From Bacillota bacterium (GTDB taxonomy: Bacteria > Bacillota > Clostridia > Acetivibrionales > DSM-1351), in contig JAEWCZ010000069.1 of assembly GCA_023390335.1 (NCBI GenBank), positions 1-64,000 of the forward strand: DNA of 64,000 bases, read 5' to 3'. Positions 30,069-39,693 of the stretch are shown here, one piece after another; within the stretch, counting starts at the first letter, position 1; each line of letters begins with the position of its first letter. The position numbers were made by a program, and so were the translations under genes. The notes beneath the pieces were generated by a model that was not told the origin of the DNA, ran no database searches, and saw nothing but the letters and a program-made list of their open reading frames with translations.

Positions 30069-30896
30069 ATGGCAAGAACAAGAATAATAAGCGGACTGGT
30101 TGGATTGGTTTTATTAATAGGTGTACTGTATATGGGATCTATTGTACTGGGTATAGCTGTGAGTATTATAGCTGTAGTCGGATTATACGAATTTTATAAT
30201 TCCATATCAAAGACAAAAGGAATACATCCTATAAAAATAGTGGGATATCTGTCAGTTGTACCATTACTTGTTTTGGGACTGCAGAAGACAGGATGGTATA
30301 ATATAGACATTGGCATTATGACAGGGATATCCGTTTGCCTTATTATTTTTGTTAGCATGGCAGTAATTGTATTTGGACATAAAAAATACAATATTGTGGA
30401 TGTTTGTGCAACAGCTTTTGGTATAGCATACATACCATTTCTTATGAGCTTTTTAATTATGCTTAGAAATATGGAATACGGAAACTTACTCATATGGTTG
30501 ATTTTTATAGGAGCATGGGGAACTGATACTCTTGCATATACATTTGGAAGATTGTTCGGTAAAAGAAAGATAATACCCGAAATTAGTCCTAAGAAAACGA
30601 TTGCAGGTGCCATAGGCGGAATATTAGGGTGTATTCTACTAATGGTTATATATGGTATAATTGTAAATAACTATTTTGATTTAAATATTAAATATATAGC
30701 ATTGATTTTGCTTGGTTTATTCTGCGGGGTTATATCACAGATAGGTGATTGGGCTGCGTCAGCTATAAAAAGGTATGTAGATGTTAAAGATTTTGGTAAT
30801 ATAATGCCGGGACACGGCGGAGTACTTGACAGGTTTGACAGTATATTATTTGTTGCTCCTGTAATATATTACGTATTGATACTTTTTATAAAATAA
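30069..30896 (+). CDS. cdsA: Phosphatidate cytidylyltransferase
   Basis: A 275-aa membrane enzyme with about eight hydrophobic segments. It makes CDP-diacylglycerol from phosphatidate and CTP. The C-terminal signature is SQIGDWAASAIKRYVDVKDFG followed by PGHGGVLDRFDS. The start follows TGGAGGG. Confidence 0.96.
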   Translation: MARTRIISGLVGLVLLIGVLYMGSIVLGIAVSIIAVVGLYEFYNSISKTKGIHPIKIVGYLSVVPLLVLGLQKTGWYNIDIGIMTGISVCLIIFVSMAVIVFGHKKYNIVDVCATAFGIAYIPFLMSFLIMLRNMEYGNLLIWLIFIGAWGTDTLAYTFGRLFGKRKIIPEISPKKTIAGAIGGILGCILLMVIYGIIVNNYFDLNIKYIALILLGLFCGVISQIGDWAASAIKRYVDVKDFGNIMPGHGGVLDRFDSILFVAPVIYYVLILFIK

Positions 30897-30930
30897 ATTA
30901 AGAGCATTCTTAGGTCACGGTGGTGCGACA

Positions 30931-32076
30931 ATGGCAAAAATTATATCCATAATCGGTTCAACAGGCTCAATAGGCAGGCAAACCTTAGAGGCGGCAAAGA
31001 ATCTTGGGATTAGGGTTGCAGCTCTATCAGCAAATTCCAATATAGATCTCCTGGAAAAGCAGGTACATGAATTTAAGCCTGATATTGTTTCTGTAGGTAA
31101 TAGTGAATTGGCAAAGGAAATGTCAAACAGGCTGCAGGGAACCGGAGTAGAAGTACAATGGGGACAAGACGGAATGAAAAGAGTTGTGGAGCACTCTGAA
31201 GCTGATACCGTAGTTACTTCTGTAGTGGGAACAGCCGGTTTGATACCAACAATGCATGCTATAAGGCACAAAAAAAATATAGCACTTGCAAACAAGGAGA
31301 CACTTGTAACCGCAGGCCAGCTGGTAATGGAAGAGGCAAAAAGGAATAATGTTAATATATTCCCTGTTGACAGTGAACACTCGGCAATATACCAGTGCCT
31401 TTTGGGAAATAAAGACAAGCAGGTAGAAAAAATAATTATAACTGCTTCAGGTGGCCCTTTTAGGGGTAAGAAGATAGAAGAACTTAAAAATATAACACCT
31501 GTACAGGCTTTAAAACATCCCAATTGGAGTATGGGAAACAAGATAACAATTGATTCCGCTACACTTATGAACAAAGGACTTGAGGTAATTGAAGCAAAAT
31601 GGTTGTTTGAAAGAGAACTTGACAGTATTCAGGTTTTGGTGCATCCGCAAAGTATAATACATTCAATGGTACAGTACGTGGACGGATCGGTTATGGCCCA
31701 ACTTGGTTCACCTGATATGCGGATACCGATTCAGTTAGCATTAACATACCCGGATAGATGTCAAAATGATTTTAACAAGCTGGATTTTCTTAAATGTCCT
31801 CCTTTGACATTTGAAGAACCCGATGTAGATACCTTTAAATGTCTTAGTCTTGCATATAAATCATTGGAAATAGGTGGGACGATGCCAGCAACTATGAATG
31901 CGGCAAATGAAATTGCAGTCGCTGCATTCCTTGATAACCGTATAGGGTTTACTGAAATTGCGGATACAATAGAACGAGTAATACAAAAACATAATGTGAA
32001 TATTTGTCCTTGCTTGGATGATATAATAGAAGTAGACAGGTGGGCAAGAGCAACCGCAAAACAACTTATTATTTAA
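30931..32076 (+). CDS. dxr: 1-deoxy-D-xylulose-5-phosphate reductoisomerase
   Basis: A 381-aa enzyme of the MEP isoprenoid pathway converting DXP to MEP with NADPH. Seen: the N-terminal GSTGSIG nucleotide loop, LANKETLV, PVDSEHSAI (metal Asp and Glu) and ASGGPFRG. The partner ispG lies two genes downstream, with rseP between. Confidence 0.97.
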   Translation: MAKIISIIGSTGSIGRQTLEAAKNLGIRVAALSANSNIDLLEKQVHEFKPDIVSVGNSELAKEMSNRLQGTGVEVQWGQDGMKRVVEHSEADTVVTSVVGTAGLIPTMHAIRHKKNIALANKETLVTAGQLVMEEAKRNNVNIFPVDSEHSAIYQCLLGNKDKQVEKIIITASGGPFRGKKIEELKNITPVQALKHPNWSMGNKITIDSATLMNKGLEVIEAKWLFERELDSIQVLVHPQSIIHSMVQYVDGSVMAQLGSPDMRIPIQLALTYPDRCQNDFNKLDFLKCPPLTFEEPDVDTFKCLSLAYKSLEIGGTMPATMNAANEIAVAAFLDNRIGFTEIADTIERVIQKHNVNICPCLDDIIEVDRWARATAKQLII

Positions 32077-32110
32077 ATTAATCTGCCGATTCCGGCTTAT
32101 GGAGGATAGT

Positions 32111-33397
32111 ATGGGAATTTTACTGGCTATATTGGCCTTGAGCTTTTTAATAATAATTCATGAATTGGGTCACTTTTTAGTTGCAAAGGCATTCAATGTA
32201 AAAGTTAATGAATTTTCACTCTTTATGGGTCCCAAAATCTTTAGCTTCGTCAGAGGTGAAACAACCTACTCATTAAGACTAATTCCACTAGGTGGATATG
32301 TAAAAATGGAGGGAGAAGAAGCAGCTTCTGATGATGACAGAGCTTTTAATAAAAAACCCATTGGCGTAAGAGCTGCAATCATAGCGGCCGGGCCAATAAT
32401 GAACATAATAATAGCGGTCGTATTTGCACTTATAATTATGGCTCAATCAGGGTTTTACACAAATCAGGTTAAGACAGTGTTACCGGGTTCTGCCGGGGAG
32501 AAGGCTGGAATTCAGGTTGGTGATGTACTTGAAAAATATAACGGAAAAAATATATATCAGGTAAATGACCTTGAGATATTTGCATACCCACTAACAAACG
32601 AGAGCATAAACCTTCAGGTGAGAAGAAACGGTGAAAGTAAAACTATTCATTTTAAACCTGACAGAATGGCCGGATACAAGCTCGGTTTTTCTCCTAAGGC
32701 TGAAAATGGCAGTGAATCCAACGTAGTTACAAATGTAAGTAGTAAATCTCCGGCTATGAAAGCGGGAGTTAAGGACGGAGACAGAATTGTAAAGCTTAAC
32801 GGGACACCTGTTAATTCCCGTCAGGATATAGCAAACGCCCTAGACAAGATAAAATTGAATAACGTTACTATAACAGTTAACAGAAACGGTAAGGATATAG
32901 AATTAACTCCTGTAGTGCCTATGCAAGGGAAAAATCCTGAATACTATGCGATAGGGGTTGACTTTAACCATATAAAAAGCGGAATTTTCGCAACTTTGGG
33001 TCAATCAGTAAAATACAATATATCAATTGCAAGATCAATATACTACTCAATCGGCTGGCTTTTTACAGGAACAGTTCCGGCAAGTGACCTCATGGGGCCT
33101 GTAGGAATAACAACTACAATAAAAGATGTAGTGCAACAAGGGCCGTCAGTAATGGATAAACTTTTAAACCTATTATCCTTTACCGCAATGATCAGTTTAA
33201 ATCTTGGTCTGGTAAACCTTATACCATTCCCGGCACTAGACGGAAGTAAGTTGGTATTACTTCTTGTAGAGGGTATACGTAAGAAGCCTCTGAGTCCTGA
33301 AAGAGAAGCGCTGATATCCATGATAGGCTTTGTATTCCTTATAATGCTAATGATATATGCAACGTTTAATGATATATTAAGAATAGGAAGAGGATAG
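32111..33397 (+). CDS. rseP: RIP metalloprotease RseP (site-2 protease)
   Basis: A 428-aa intramembrane protease. HELGH in the first membrane helix and NLIPFPALDG near the C-terminus form the zinc site. Two PDZ-like domains lie between (GEKAGIQVGD and AMKAGVKDGD). It cleaves membrane-bound anti-sigma factors and leftover signal peptides. ATG 32111 follows GGAGGATAG. It is distinct from SpoIVFB, the protease that would process pro-sigma-K. Confidence 0.95.
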   Translation: MGILLAILALSFLIIIHELGHFLVAKAFNVKVNEFSLFMGPKIFSFVRGETTYSLRLIPLGGYVKMEGEEAASDDDRAFNKKPIGVRAAIIAAGPIMNIIIAVVFALIIMAQSGFYTNQVKTVLPGSAGEKAGIQVGDVLEKYNGKNIYQVNDLEIFAYPLTNESINLQVRRNGESKTIHFKPDRMAGYKLGFSPKAENGSESNVVTNVSSKSPAMKAGVKDGDRIVKLNGTPVNSRQDIANALDKIKLNNVTITVNRNGKDIELTPVVPMQGKNPEYYAIGVDFNHIKSGIFATLGQSVKYNISIARSIYYSIGWLFTGTVPASDLMGPVGITTTIKDVVQQGPSVMDKLLNLLSFTAMISLNLGLVNLIPFPALDGSKLVLLLVEGIRKKPLSPEREALISMIGFVFLIMLMIYATFNDILRIGRG

Positions 33398-33405
33398 GTT
33401 TTAAA

Positions 33406-34467
33406 TTGGAAGAGTATATACCAAGAAAGTACACTAAAAAAATAAGAGTTGGAGATATCTTCGTTGGAGGAGATTCTCCTATCTCCGTTCAATCCATGAC
33501 CAATACTGATACACGGGATGTTAAGGCTACGATAGATCAGATTAAAAGGCTTGAAGAGGCCGGATGTGATATAGCGAGATTAGCAATTCTCGATAGTGAA
33601 GCTGCAACAGCAATAGGTGAAATAAAAAAGGCTGTAAAAATACCTCTTGTAGCGGATATACATTTTGACTACAGACTTGCGGTTGAATGTATAAGAAACG
33701 GTGTTGATAAAATACGTCTAAATCCCGGTAATATCGGCGGTAATGATAGGGTGAGGATAGTGGCAGGTATGGCAAAGGAAAGGGAAATCCCTATTAGAAT
33801 TGGTGTTAACTCCGGTTCGGTTGAGAAAGGGATTGTTGAGAAGTTTGGCGGTGTAACAGCTGAAGGTATGGTGGATAGTGCTTTGGCACATGTTGCTATG
33901 CTGGAAAATGTTGATTTTAGTGACATCGCAATTTCTATTAAAGCCTCTAGTGTACCAATGACAATAGCTGCCTACAGGCTGCTTTCTGAAAAATGCTCCT
34001 ATCCTTTACATGTTGGAGTTACCGAAGCGGGAACAGTGTATAAGGGAACTATAAAATCCGCAGTAGGGATAGGTTGTCTTCTTGCGGAAGGTATCGGTGA
34101 TACTATTAGAGTTTCATTGACGGGAGACCCGGTTGAGGAAATAAAAGCAGGAAAACAGATACTAAAGTCACTTGGATTATTAAAAGAAGGCATAGAGATT
34201 GTTTCATGTCCAACCTGCGGGAGAACTCAGGTTAATCTTATAGATATAGCAAATAGAATCGAGCCTTTTTTAGAAAAAATGGATAAAAATATCAAGGTAG
34301 CAATTATGGGATGTGCAGTAAATGGACCCGGTGAAGCTAAAGATGCCGATATTGGTATTGCTGGTGGTGTCAATGAAGTTTTACTCTTTAAGAAGGGTCA
34401 AATAATAAAAAAAATTCCTCAGGAAAACGCTGTTGAGGAATTACTAAAAGAGATAAGTCAAATGTAG
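33406..34467 (+). CDS. ispG: 4-hydroxy-3-methylbut-2-enyl diphosphate synthase
   Basis: A 353-aa iron-sulfur enzyme of the MEP pathway. The N-terminal TIM barrel has SVQSMTNTDTRDV and LNPGNIGG. The cluster ligands lie in SCPTCGRTQ and MGCAVNGPGEA. It starts at TTG 33406, nine bases after rseP, behind AGAGGAT. Confidence 0.96.
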   Translation: MEEYIPRKYTKKIRVGDIFVGGDSPISVQSMTNTDTRDVKATIDQIKRLEEAGCDIARLAILDSEAATAIGEIKKAVKIPLVADIHFDYRLAVECIRNGVDKIRLNPGNIGGNDRVRIVAGMAKEREIPIRIGVNSGSVEKGIVEKFGGVTAEGMVDSALAHVAMLENVDFSDIAISIKASSVPMTIAAYRLLSEKCSYPLHVGVTEAGTVYKGTIKSAVGIGCLLAEGIGDTIRVSLTGDPVEEIKAGKQILKSLGLLKEGIEIVSCPTCGRTQVNLIDIANRIEPFLEKMDKNIKVAIMGCAVNGPGEAKDADIGIAGGVNEVLLFKKGQIIKKIPQENAVEELLKEISQM

Positions 34468-34541
34468 TTTGGTGCCAATAAAAAAATATATATAAAACAT
34501 AAATACAAGGCACAAAAGATTTAGATAAATGGGGTCAAGCT

Positions 34542-37500
34542 ATGGAAAGTACAAATAATGTAAATAGATTTTTATGTGATTTATTCCCCGATGCAATGGA
34601 TTTTAACGGGGAATTTTCTTCATTAAAGCAGTTAAAAGTTGACAGGATGAGTGTATTTATAAAAGCGAACCGGCTTGAAATACATACAACAAGTTCGGAC
34701 ATTGTAAGTATTGCACTCATCATGAAAGCGGAAGACTGTCTCAAGCAAAAACTTGGGGCTCCTAACCTTATTCTTAGAGTTAAATGCGGCAAAAATTACA
34801 GTATTGAGGAGTACATAAGTAACACGTGGAGTGAGCTGATTCAGATGCTAACTTCAAAGGTAGCGTTGTGCAGGGGTATTCTCCCAGGTTCTAAATATGA
34901 GATTTCGGGAAACAAAATAATAATAAACCTGCTAACAACAGGGTCTGATATCTTAAAAGCACAAAACTGCCACTCAATATTAGAACAGCATATAAGCGAT
35001 ACGATAGGCCAAAATGTAAAGGTTGAATTTTGTGATATTCAAGTTGACCATGCCAAAATTGAGGAGTATGTTGCTGAAAAAGTTAAGAACGAGGCAAAAG
35101 TAGTAAGTTCTGCCATAACTGCTCCGCCTCCAGACCAGAAACAGAAAAAGCAGGAGTTTAGATCAAATGGGTCTGGAGATATGCCTTCCAGAGGTGTTAT
35201 TACAGGAAAGCCTTTTACGGATAGTATTATGAGGATATCCGAAGTAACACCTGATTCGGGTAAGGTTGCTATAGCAGGTGAAGTATTTAAAACAGAATCT
35301 AGGGAAATAAGAGGCGGCAAATTTATTTACATATTTGACGTTACCGATTACACCAGTTCTGTTACTGTAAAAATGTTCGTTGAAAAGAAGGATTTTGGAA
35401 ATATTTCAGAGAGAATAACAGAAGGTGTTTGTTTACGTATACGTGGAGATGCCCAGTACGATAAATTCTCAAAAGAACTTGCGATAATGGCATTCGACAT
35501 AACCGAAACAGAAAAGGAAATAAGGCTCGACGAGGCAGAGGAAAAGCGTGTAGAACTTCACCTGCATTCTCAAATGAGTTCAATGGACGGCGTAACCGCA
35601 GTAAAAGAACTGGTAAAACGTGCTGCCCAATGGGGGCACAAGGCAATAGCGGTCACAGACCACGGTATAGTTCAGGCATATCCTGAGGCATACGCTGCAT
35701 CCAAGAAAAACAATATCAAGGTTATTTACGGACTAGAATGTTATCTTTTGGATGACAGTGTACCTATAGTATATGATATTAAAGAACATTCCTTGGAAGA
35801 TGATTTTGTAATATTTGATATAGAAACAACAGGCTTAAACCCTCAGCAGGACAGAATTACTGAAATCGGAGCAGTCAAGGTAAGAAACGGGCAGATTGTG
35901 GACAGGTTTAGTGCTTTTGTCAATCCGGGGGTATCAATACCAAGCTTTATTGTTAAATTGACAGGTATCACCGATGAAATGGTAAAGGATGCACCTCCTA
36001 TTGAACAGGTTTTGAATGAATTCATGGAATTTATTCAAGGAAGTGTCCTAGTTGCACACAATGCAAACTTTGATGTGGGATTTATCAAACAAAATGCAAA
36101 ATTAATGGGTGAAAAAGTAAAAAACCCATATATAGATACATTGGAGCTTTGCAGAAAAATGTTTCCTGAACTTGGCAGGTACAAGCTCAATATTGTTGCA
36201 AAGCATTTGAAGATTGAATTAGAAAATCATCACAGAGCAGTTGATGATTCAATGGCTACAGCTAAAATATTTTTGCATTGTATAAATGTACTAAAAGAAA
36301 AAGGCTGTAAAAGTATAAAGGATATACAGAATGCATTTGACGGAGAAGTTAACCTTAAAGCCAGTTCTTATCATGCCATTATTCTGGTAAAGAACAAGGT
36401 GGGCCTTAAAAATCTGTATAAAATAGTATCTCAATCTCACTTGAAATACTTTTATAAAAAACCTAGAGTACCTAAAAAACTTTTAATGGAATACAGAGAG
36501 GGACTTATTCTGGGAAGTGCATGTGAAGCGGGAGAACTATATAGGGCAATACTTAACAATAAGAGTGAGGACGAGATTTCTAAAATAGTCCGTTTTTACG
36601 ATTATCTTGAAATACAACCCTTGGGGAATAACCAATTTCTAATAAATAATGGAAAGGTTTCATCCCAAGAAGAATTAAAGAAAATCAATAAAAAAATCAT
36701 CAGACTTGGCGAACGTCATAGAAAGCCAGTAGTTGCCACTTGTGACGTTCATTTTATGGACCCAAGGGATGAGGTGTTCCGAAGAATATTAATGGCAGGA
36801 CAAGGATACACCGATGCAGACAATCAGGCACCTCTCTATTTAAGAACAACCGACGAAATGCTTGAGGAATTCAGCTACCTTGGTCAGGAAAAAGCTCGAG
36901 AGGTGGTAATAGAAAACACAAATCTAATCGCCGATATGATTGAAAGCATCGCCCCGGTGCTTGAAGGGACGTATCCCCCAAATATAGAGGGTGCGGAGCA
37001 GGATATAGAAAATATGGCCATGACCCGTGCAAAAGAAATATATGGTGAAGAATTGCCGGAGGTAGTGGCACAAAGACTTGAAAAAGAATTAAATTCCATT
37101 ATAAAAAATGGATTTGCAGTTATGTACCTAATAGCACAAAAGCTGGTTTCCAAGTCAATAGGTGACGGGTATCTGGTTGGTTCCAGAGGATCTGTAGGTT
37201 CTTCATTTGTTGCAAATATGTCAGGTATAACCGAGGTTAATTCTTTGCAGCCACACTATGTATGTGAGAAATGCAAGTATTCTGAATTTATACTGGACGG
37301 TACCTATGACTGTGGATTTGATATGCCTGAAAAGGATTGTCCCAATTGCGGTAACAAGCTTAAAAAAGACGGATATGATATTCCTTTTGAAACCTTCCTT
37401 GGGTTTGACGGTGACAAGGAGCCTGATATTGACTTGAACTTCTCAGGGGATTATCAGCCTGTGGCCCATAAATACACAGAAGAACTATTTGGAGAGGGTT

Positions 37501-38843
37501 ACGTATTCAGGGCCGGTACAATAGCATCAGTTGCCGAAAAAACCGCATATGGGTATGTCAAGAACTACCTAGATGAAAGAGGAATAGTGGTAACAAACGC
37601 TGAAATAAACAGGTTGGTAAAAGGATGTACCGGTATAAAGCGAACTACGGGCCAGCATCCCGGTGGAATAATGATAGTTCCAAAGGATAAGGAGATATTT
37701 GATTTTTCGCCAATACAGCGCCCTGCGGACGATACACAGTCAAATATAGTAACTACACACTTTGACTACCACTTCCTTCATGGAAGTATACTGAAGCTTG
37801 ATATTCTGGGCCACGACGATCCAACAGTAATCAGAATGCTTGAGGATTTAACGGGGGTGGACGCAACAACAATCCCAATAGGCGAAGAAAAAACCATGAG
37901 TTTGTTCAACAGTACTGAAGCACTAGGCGTGAAGCCCGAGGATATAGGGAGTGAAACAGGAACCTTTGCTATTCCGGAGTTTGGAACGAAGTTTGTAAGA
38001 CAAATGCTCCTTGACACCAAGCCTCAATCCTTTTCTGAATTAATTAGAATATCGGGTCTTTCGCACGGTACTGACGTTTGGCTTAATAACGCACAGGAAT
38101 TAATCAAAGATGGAATTACAACTCTATCACAGAGTATATGCTGCCGTGACGATATAATGATTTACCTGATGCACGCAGGACTCCCGCCGAAGACTGCCTT
38201 CAAGATAATGGAGGATGTACGTAAGGGCAAAGGAGTCAAAGACGAATACGAAGTAGTAATGAAAGAAAATAACGTTCCTGAATGGTACATTCAATCATGT
38301 AAAAAAATAAAGTATATGTTCCCCAAGGCCCACGCCGCTGCATATGTTATGATGGCGTTCAGAATAGCCTGGTTCAAGGTATATTATCCTGAGGCCTTCT
38401 ATGCAACCTACTTTACTGTAAGAGCTGATGATTTTGATGCTGAAATGATGGCAAACGGTCAGGACAAGGTAAGGAATAAAATAAAGGAATTTGAAATGAA
38501 AGGTAATAATATTACTACAAAAGAGAAAAGTGTCCTTACCATACTTGAGGTTGCAAATGAAATGTATGCAAGAGGAATAAACTTCCTCCCGATACATTTG
38601 TATCTTTCAGAGGCAACTAAATTCAAAATAGAAGATAAAAGCATCAGGCCACCTTTGAATGCTCTTCAGGGATTGGGAGGAGCAGCGGCACAAAACATTG
38701 TTGAGGCCCGCAAAAACGGCGAATTCCTTTCAATTGATGAGTTACGAACCAAGGCAAAAATCAGTAAATCGGTTATTGAAATATTGGAAAGAAACAAGGT
38801 GTTGGAAGGAATGCCGGAGAGTAATCAACTTTGTCTGTTTTAA
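34542..38843 (+). CDS. polC: DNA polymerase III PolC (Gram-positive replicative polymerase)
   Basis: A 1433-aa PolC. In order: an N-terminal domain (1-220), an OB fold (about 225-330), a PHP domain opening HLHSQMSSMDG (about 338), an inserted proofreading exonuclease (FDIETTGLNP near 425, with the HRAVDDSMAT motif near 565), then the polymerase with a zinc-binding CEKCKY...CPNCG segment and the catalytic PDIDLNFSG. It performs leading-strand synthesis in low-GC Gram-positives. The start is followed by MESTNNVNRF; the length is typical. Confidence 0.98.
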   Translation: MESTNNVNRFLCDLFPDAMDFNGEFSSLKQLKVDRMSVFIKANRLEIHTTSSDIVSIALIMKAEDCLKQKLGAPNLILRVKCGKNYSIEEYISNTWSELIQMLTSKVALCRGILPGSKYEISGNKIIINLLTTGSDILKAQNCHSILEQHISDTIGQNVKVEFCDIQVDHAKIEEYVAEKVKNEAKVVSSAITAPPPDQKQKKQEFRSNGSGDMPSRGVITGKPFTDSIMRISEVTPDSGKVAIAGEVFKTESREIRGGKFIYIFDVTDYTSSVTVKMFVEKKDFGNISERITEGVCLRIRGDAQYDKFSKELAIMAFDITETEKEIRLDEAEEKRVELHLHSQMSSMDGVTAVKELVKRAAQWGHKAIAVTDHGIVQAYPEAYAASKKNNIKVIYGLECYLLDDSVPIVYDIKEHSLEDDFVIFDIETTGLNPQQDRITEIGAVKVRNGQIVDRFSAFVNPGVSIPSFIVKLTGITDEMVKDAPPIEQVLNEFMEFIQGSVLVAHNANFDVGFIKQNAKLMGEKVKNPYIDTLELCRKMFPELGRYKLNIVAKHLKIELENHHRAVDDSMATAKIFLHCINVLKEKGCKSIKDIQNAFDGEVNLKASSYHAIILVKNKVGLKNLYKIVSQSHLKYFYKKPRVPKKLLMEYREGLILGSACEAGELYRAILNNKSEDEISKIVRFYDYLEIQPLGNNQFLINNGKVSSQEELKKINKKIIRLGERHRKPVVATCDVHFMDPRDEVFRRILMAGQGYTDADNQAPLYLRTTDEMLEEFSYLGQEKAREVVIENTNLIADMIESIAPVLEGTYPPNIEGAEQDIENMAMTRAKEIYGEELPEVVAQRLEKELNSIIKNGFAVMYLIAQKLVSKSIGDGYLVGSRGSVGSSFVANMSGITEVNSLQPHYVCEKCKYSEFILDGTYDCGFDMPEKDCPNCGNKLKKDGYDIPFETFLGFDGDKEPDIDLNFSGDYQPVAHKYTEELFGEGYVFRAGTIASVAEKTAYGYVKNYLDERGIVVTNAEINRLVKGCTGIKRTTGQHPGGIMIVPKDKEIFDFSPIQRPADDTQSNIVTTHFDYHFLHGSILKLDILGHDDPTVIRMLEDLTGVDATTIPIGEEKTMSLFNSTEALGVKPEDIGSETGTFAIPEFGTKFVRQMLLDTKPQSFSELIRISGLSHGTDVWLNNAQELIKDGITTLSQSICCRDDIMIYLMHAGLPPKTAFKIMEDVRKGKGVKDEYEVVMKENNVPEWYIQSCKKIKYMFPKAHAAAYVMMAFRIAWFKVYYPEAFYATYFTVRADDFDAEMMANGQDKVRNKIKEFEMKGNNITTKEKSVLTILEVANEMYARGINFLPIHLYLSEATKFKIEDKSIRPPLNALQGLGGAAAQNIVEARKNGEFLSIDELRTKAKISKSVIEILERNKVLEGMPESNQLCLF

Positions 38844-38907
38844 TAAATAGGACTACATGAAAAGTACCTTAAAAAGAAGCAATTTTTTATAAAACAGCAA
38901 TAAATTG

Positions 38908-38936
38908 TTGATAATTAGAAATAATAGTGATATAAT
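38908..38936 (+). promoter_or_regulatory. Sigma-A promoter of the rimP-nusA-infB operon
   Basis: TTGATA at 38908-38913, 17-bp spacer, perfect TATAAT at 38931-38936. About 265 bp before rimP, giving a long leader. Confidence 0.85.
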
Positions 38937-38971
38937 ACACTAGGATAGAGGTTTAATAGACTTGACTACCG

Positions 38972-39000
38972 AGAGTGGGAAATCCCACTCTTTATTGTTT
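38972..39000 (+). terminator. Leader terminator/attenuator upstream of rimP
   Basis: AGAGTGGGA and TCCCACTCT form a tight 9-bp hairpin with a 2-nt loop, followed by TTTATTGTTT, about 30 bases after the predicted transcription start. Its placement suggests premature termination that regulates the nusA operon, perhaps by NusA itself. Confidence 0.75.
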
Positions 39001-39092
39001 ATCCGAACTCTATTGAGTCTTAAAAAGAGTGTAAATGGGTAAACTTATAATAAGGGCAGTAAGCTGTCTGGTTCATGTTAAAATTATTACAA

Positions 39093-39121
39093 GGGCACTT
39101 ATAGTGCCTACGTTTTTGTGT
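39093..39121 (+). terminator. Second leader hairpin upstream of rimP
   Basis: GGCACT-TAT-AGTGCC (39094-39108) followed by TACGTTTTTGTGTTTT. A second possible termination point in the same leader. GGTTCA near 39070 could also pair with TGAACC near 39160, offering an alternative fold. Confidence 0.5.
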
Positions 39122-39201
39122 TTTAAAAATTTGTGCCATTAAGATAATTAAAGGCAAAGCTGAACCGGTCTTAAACCCTAACTACGGAGGCAGAAAAAAA
39201 C

Positions 39202-39660
39202 ATGAAGAAAAATATTCAGCAAACTGTAACAGAGCTTGTATCACCGGTAGTAGAAAATTTAAACTATGAATTGGTGGATGTTGAGTATGTTAAAGAAGGT
39301 GCCAACTGGTACCTGAGAGTTTATATCGACAAGCCAGGCGGCATCAGTATAGATGATTGTCAGGCAGTAAGCGAACAGATAAGTGATTTACTTGACAAAA
39401 ACGATCCGATTGATCAGAGCTATTATTTAGAGGTATCTTCACCAGGCCTTGACAGACCATTGAAAACAGAGAAAGACTTTACAAAATATAAGGGTGAACT
39501 TGTTGAAGTGAAGGTCTTTCAACCTATAGACGGCAAAAAAATATTTGAAGGCGAATTGGTTGGCTTAAAGGATAATTTTATTGTAATTAACCAGGATGGT
39601 CACGATATCCAGTTTGAAAGAGAAAAGGTTTCTATAGTAAAAAGGGTCATTAAATTTTAA
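39202..39660 (+). CDS. rimP: Ribosome maturation factor RimP
   Basis: A 152-aa protein for 30S assembly. VTELVSPVVENLNYELVDVEYVKEG, LRVYIDKPGGISIDDC and YYLEVSSPGLDRPL are RimP signatures. First gene of the rimP-nusA-ylxR-ylxQ-infB operon; start follows CGGAGGC. Confidence 0.97.
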   Translation: MKKNIQQTVTELVSPVVENLNYELVDVEYVKEGANWYLRVYIDKPGGISIDDCQAVSEQISDLLDKNDPIDQSYYLEVSSPGLDRPLKTEKDFTKYKGELVEVKVFQPIDGKKIFEGELVGLKDNFIVINQDGHDIQFEREKVSIVKRVIKF

Positions 39661-39693
39661 ATATTTGATTAGTAAATGGAGGTTGACAAGAAG

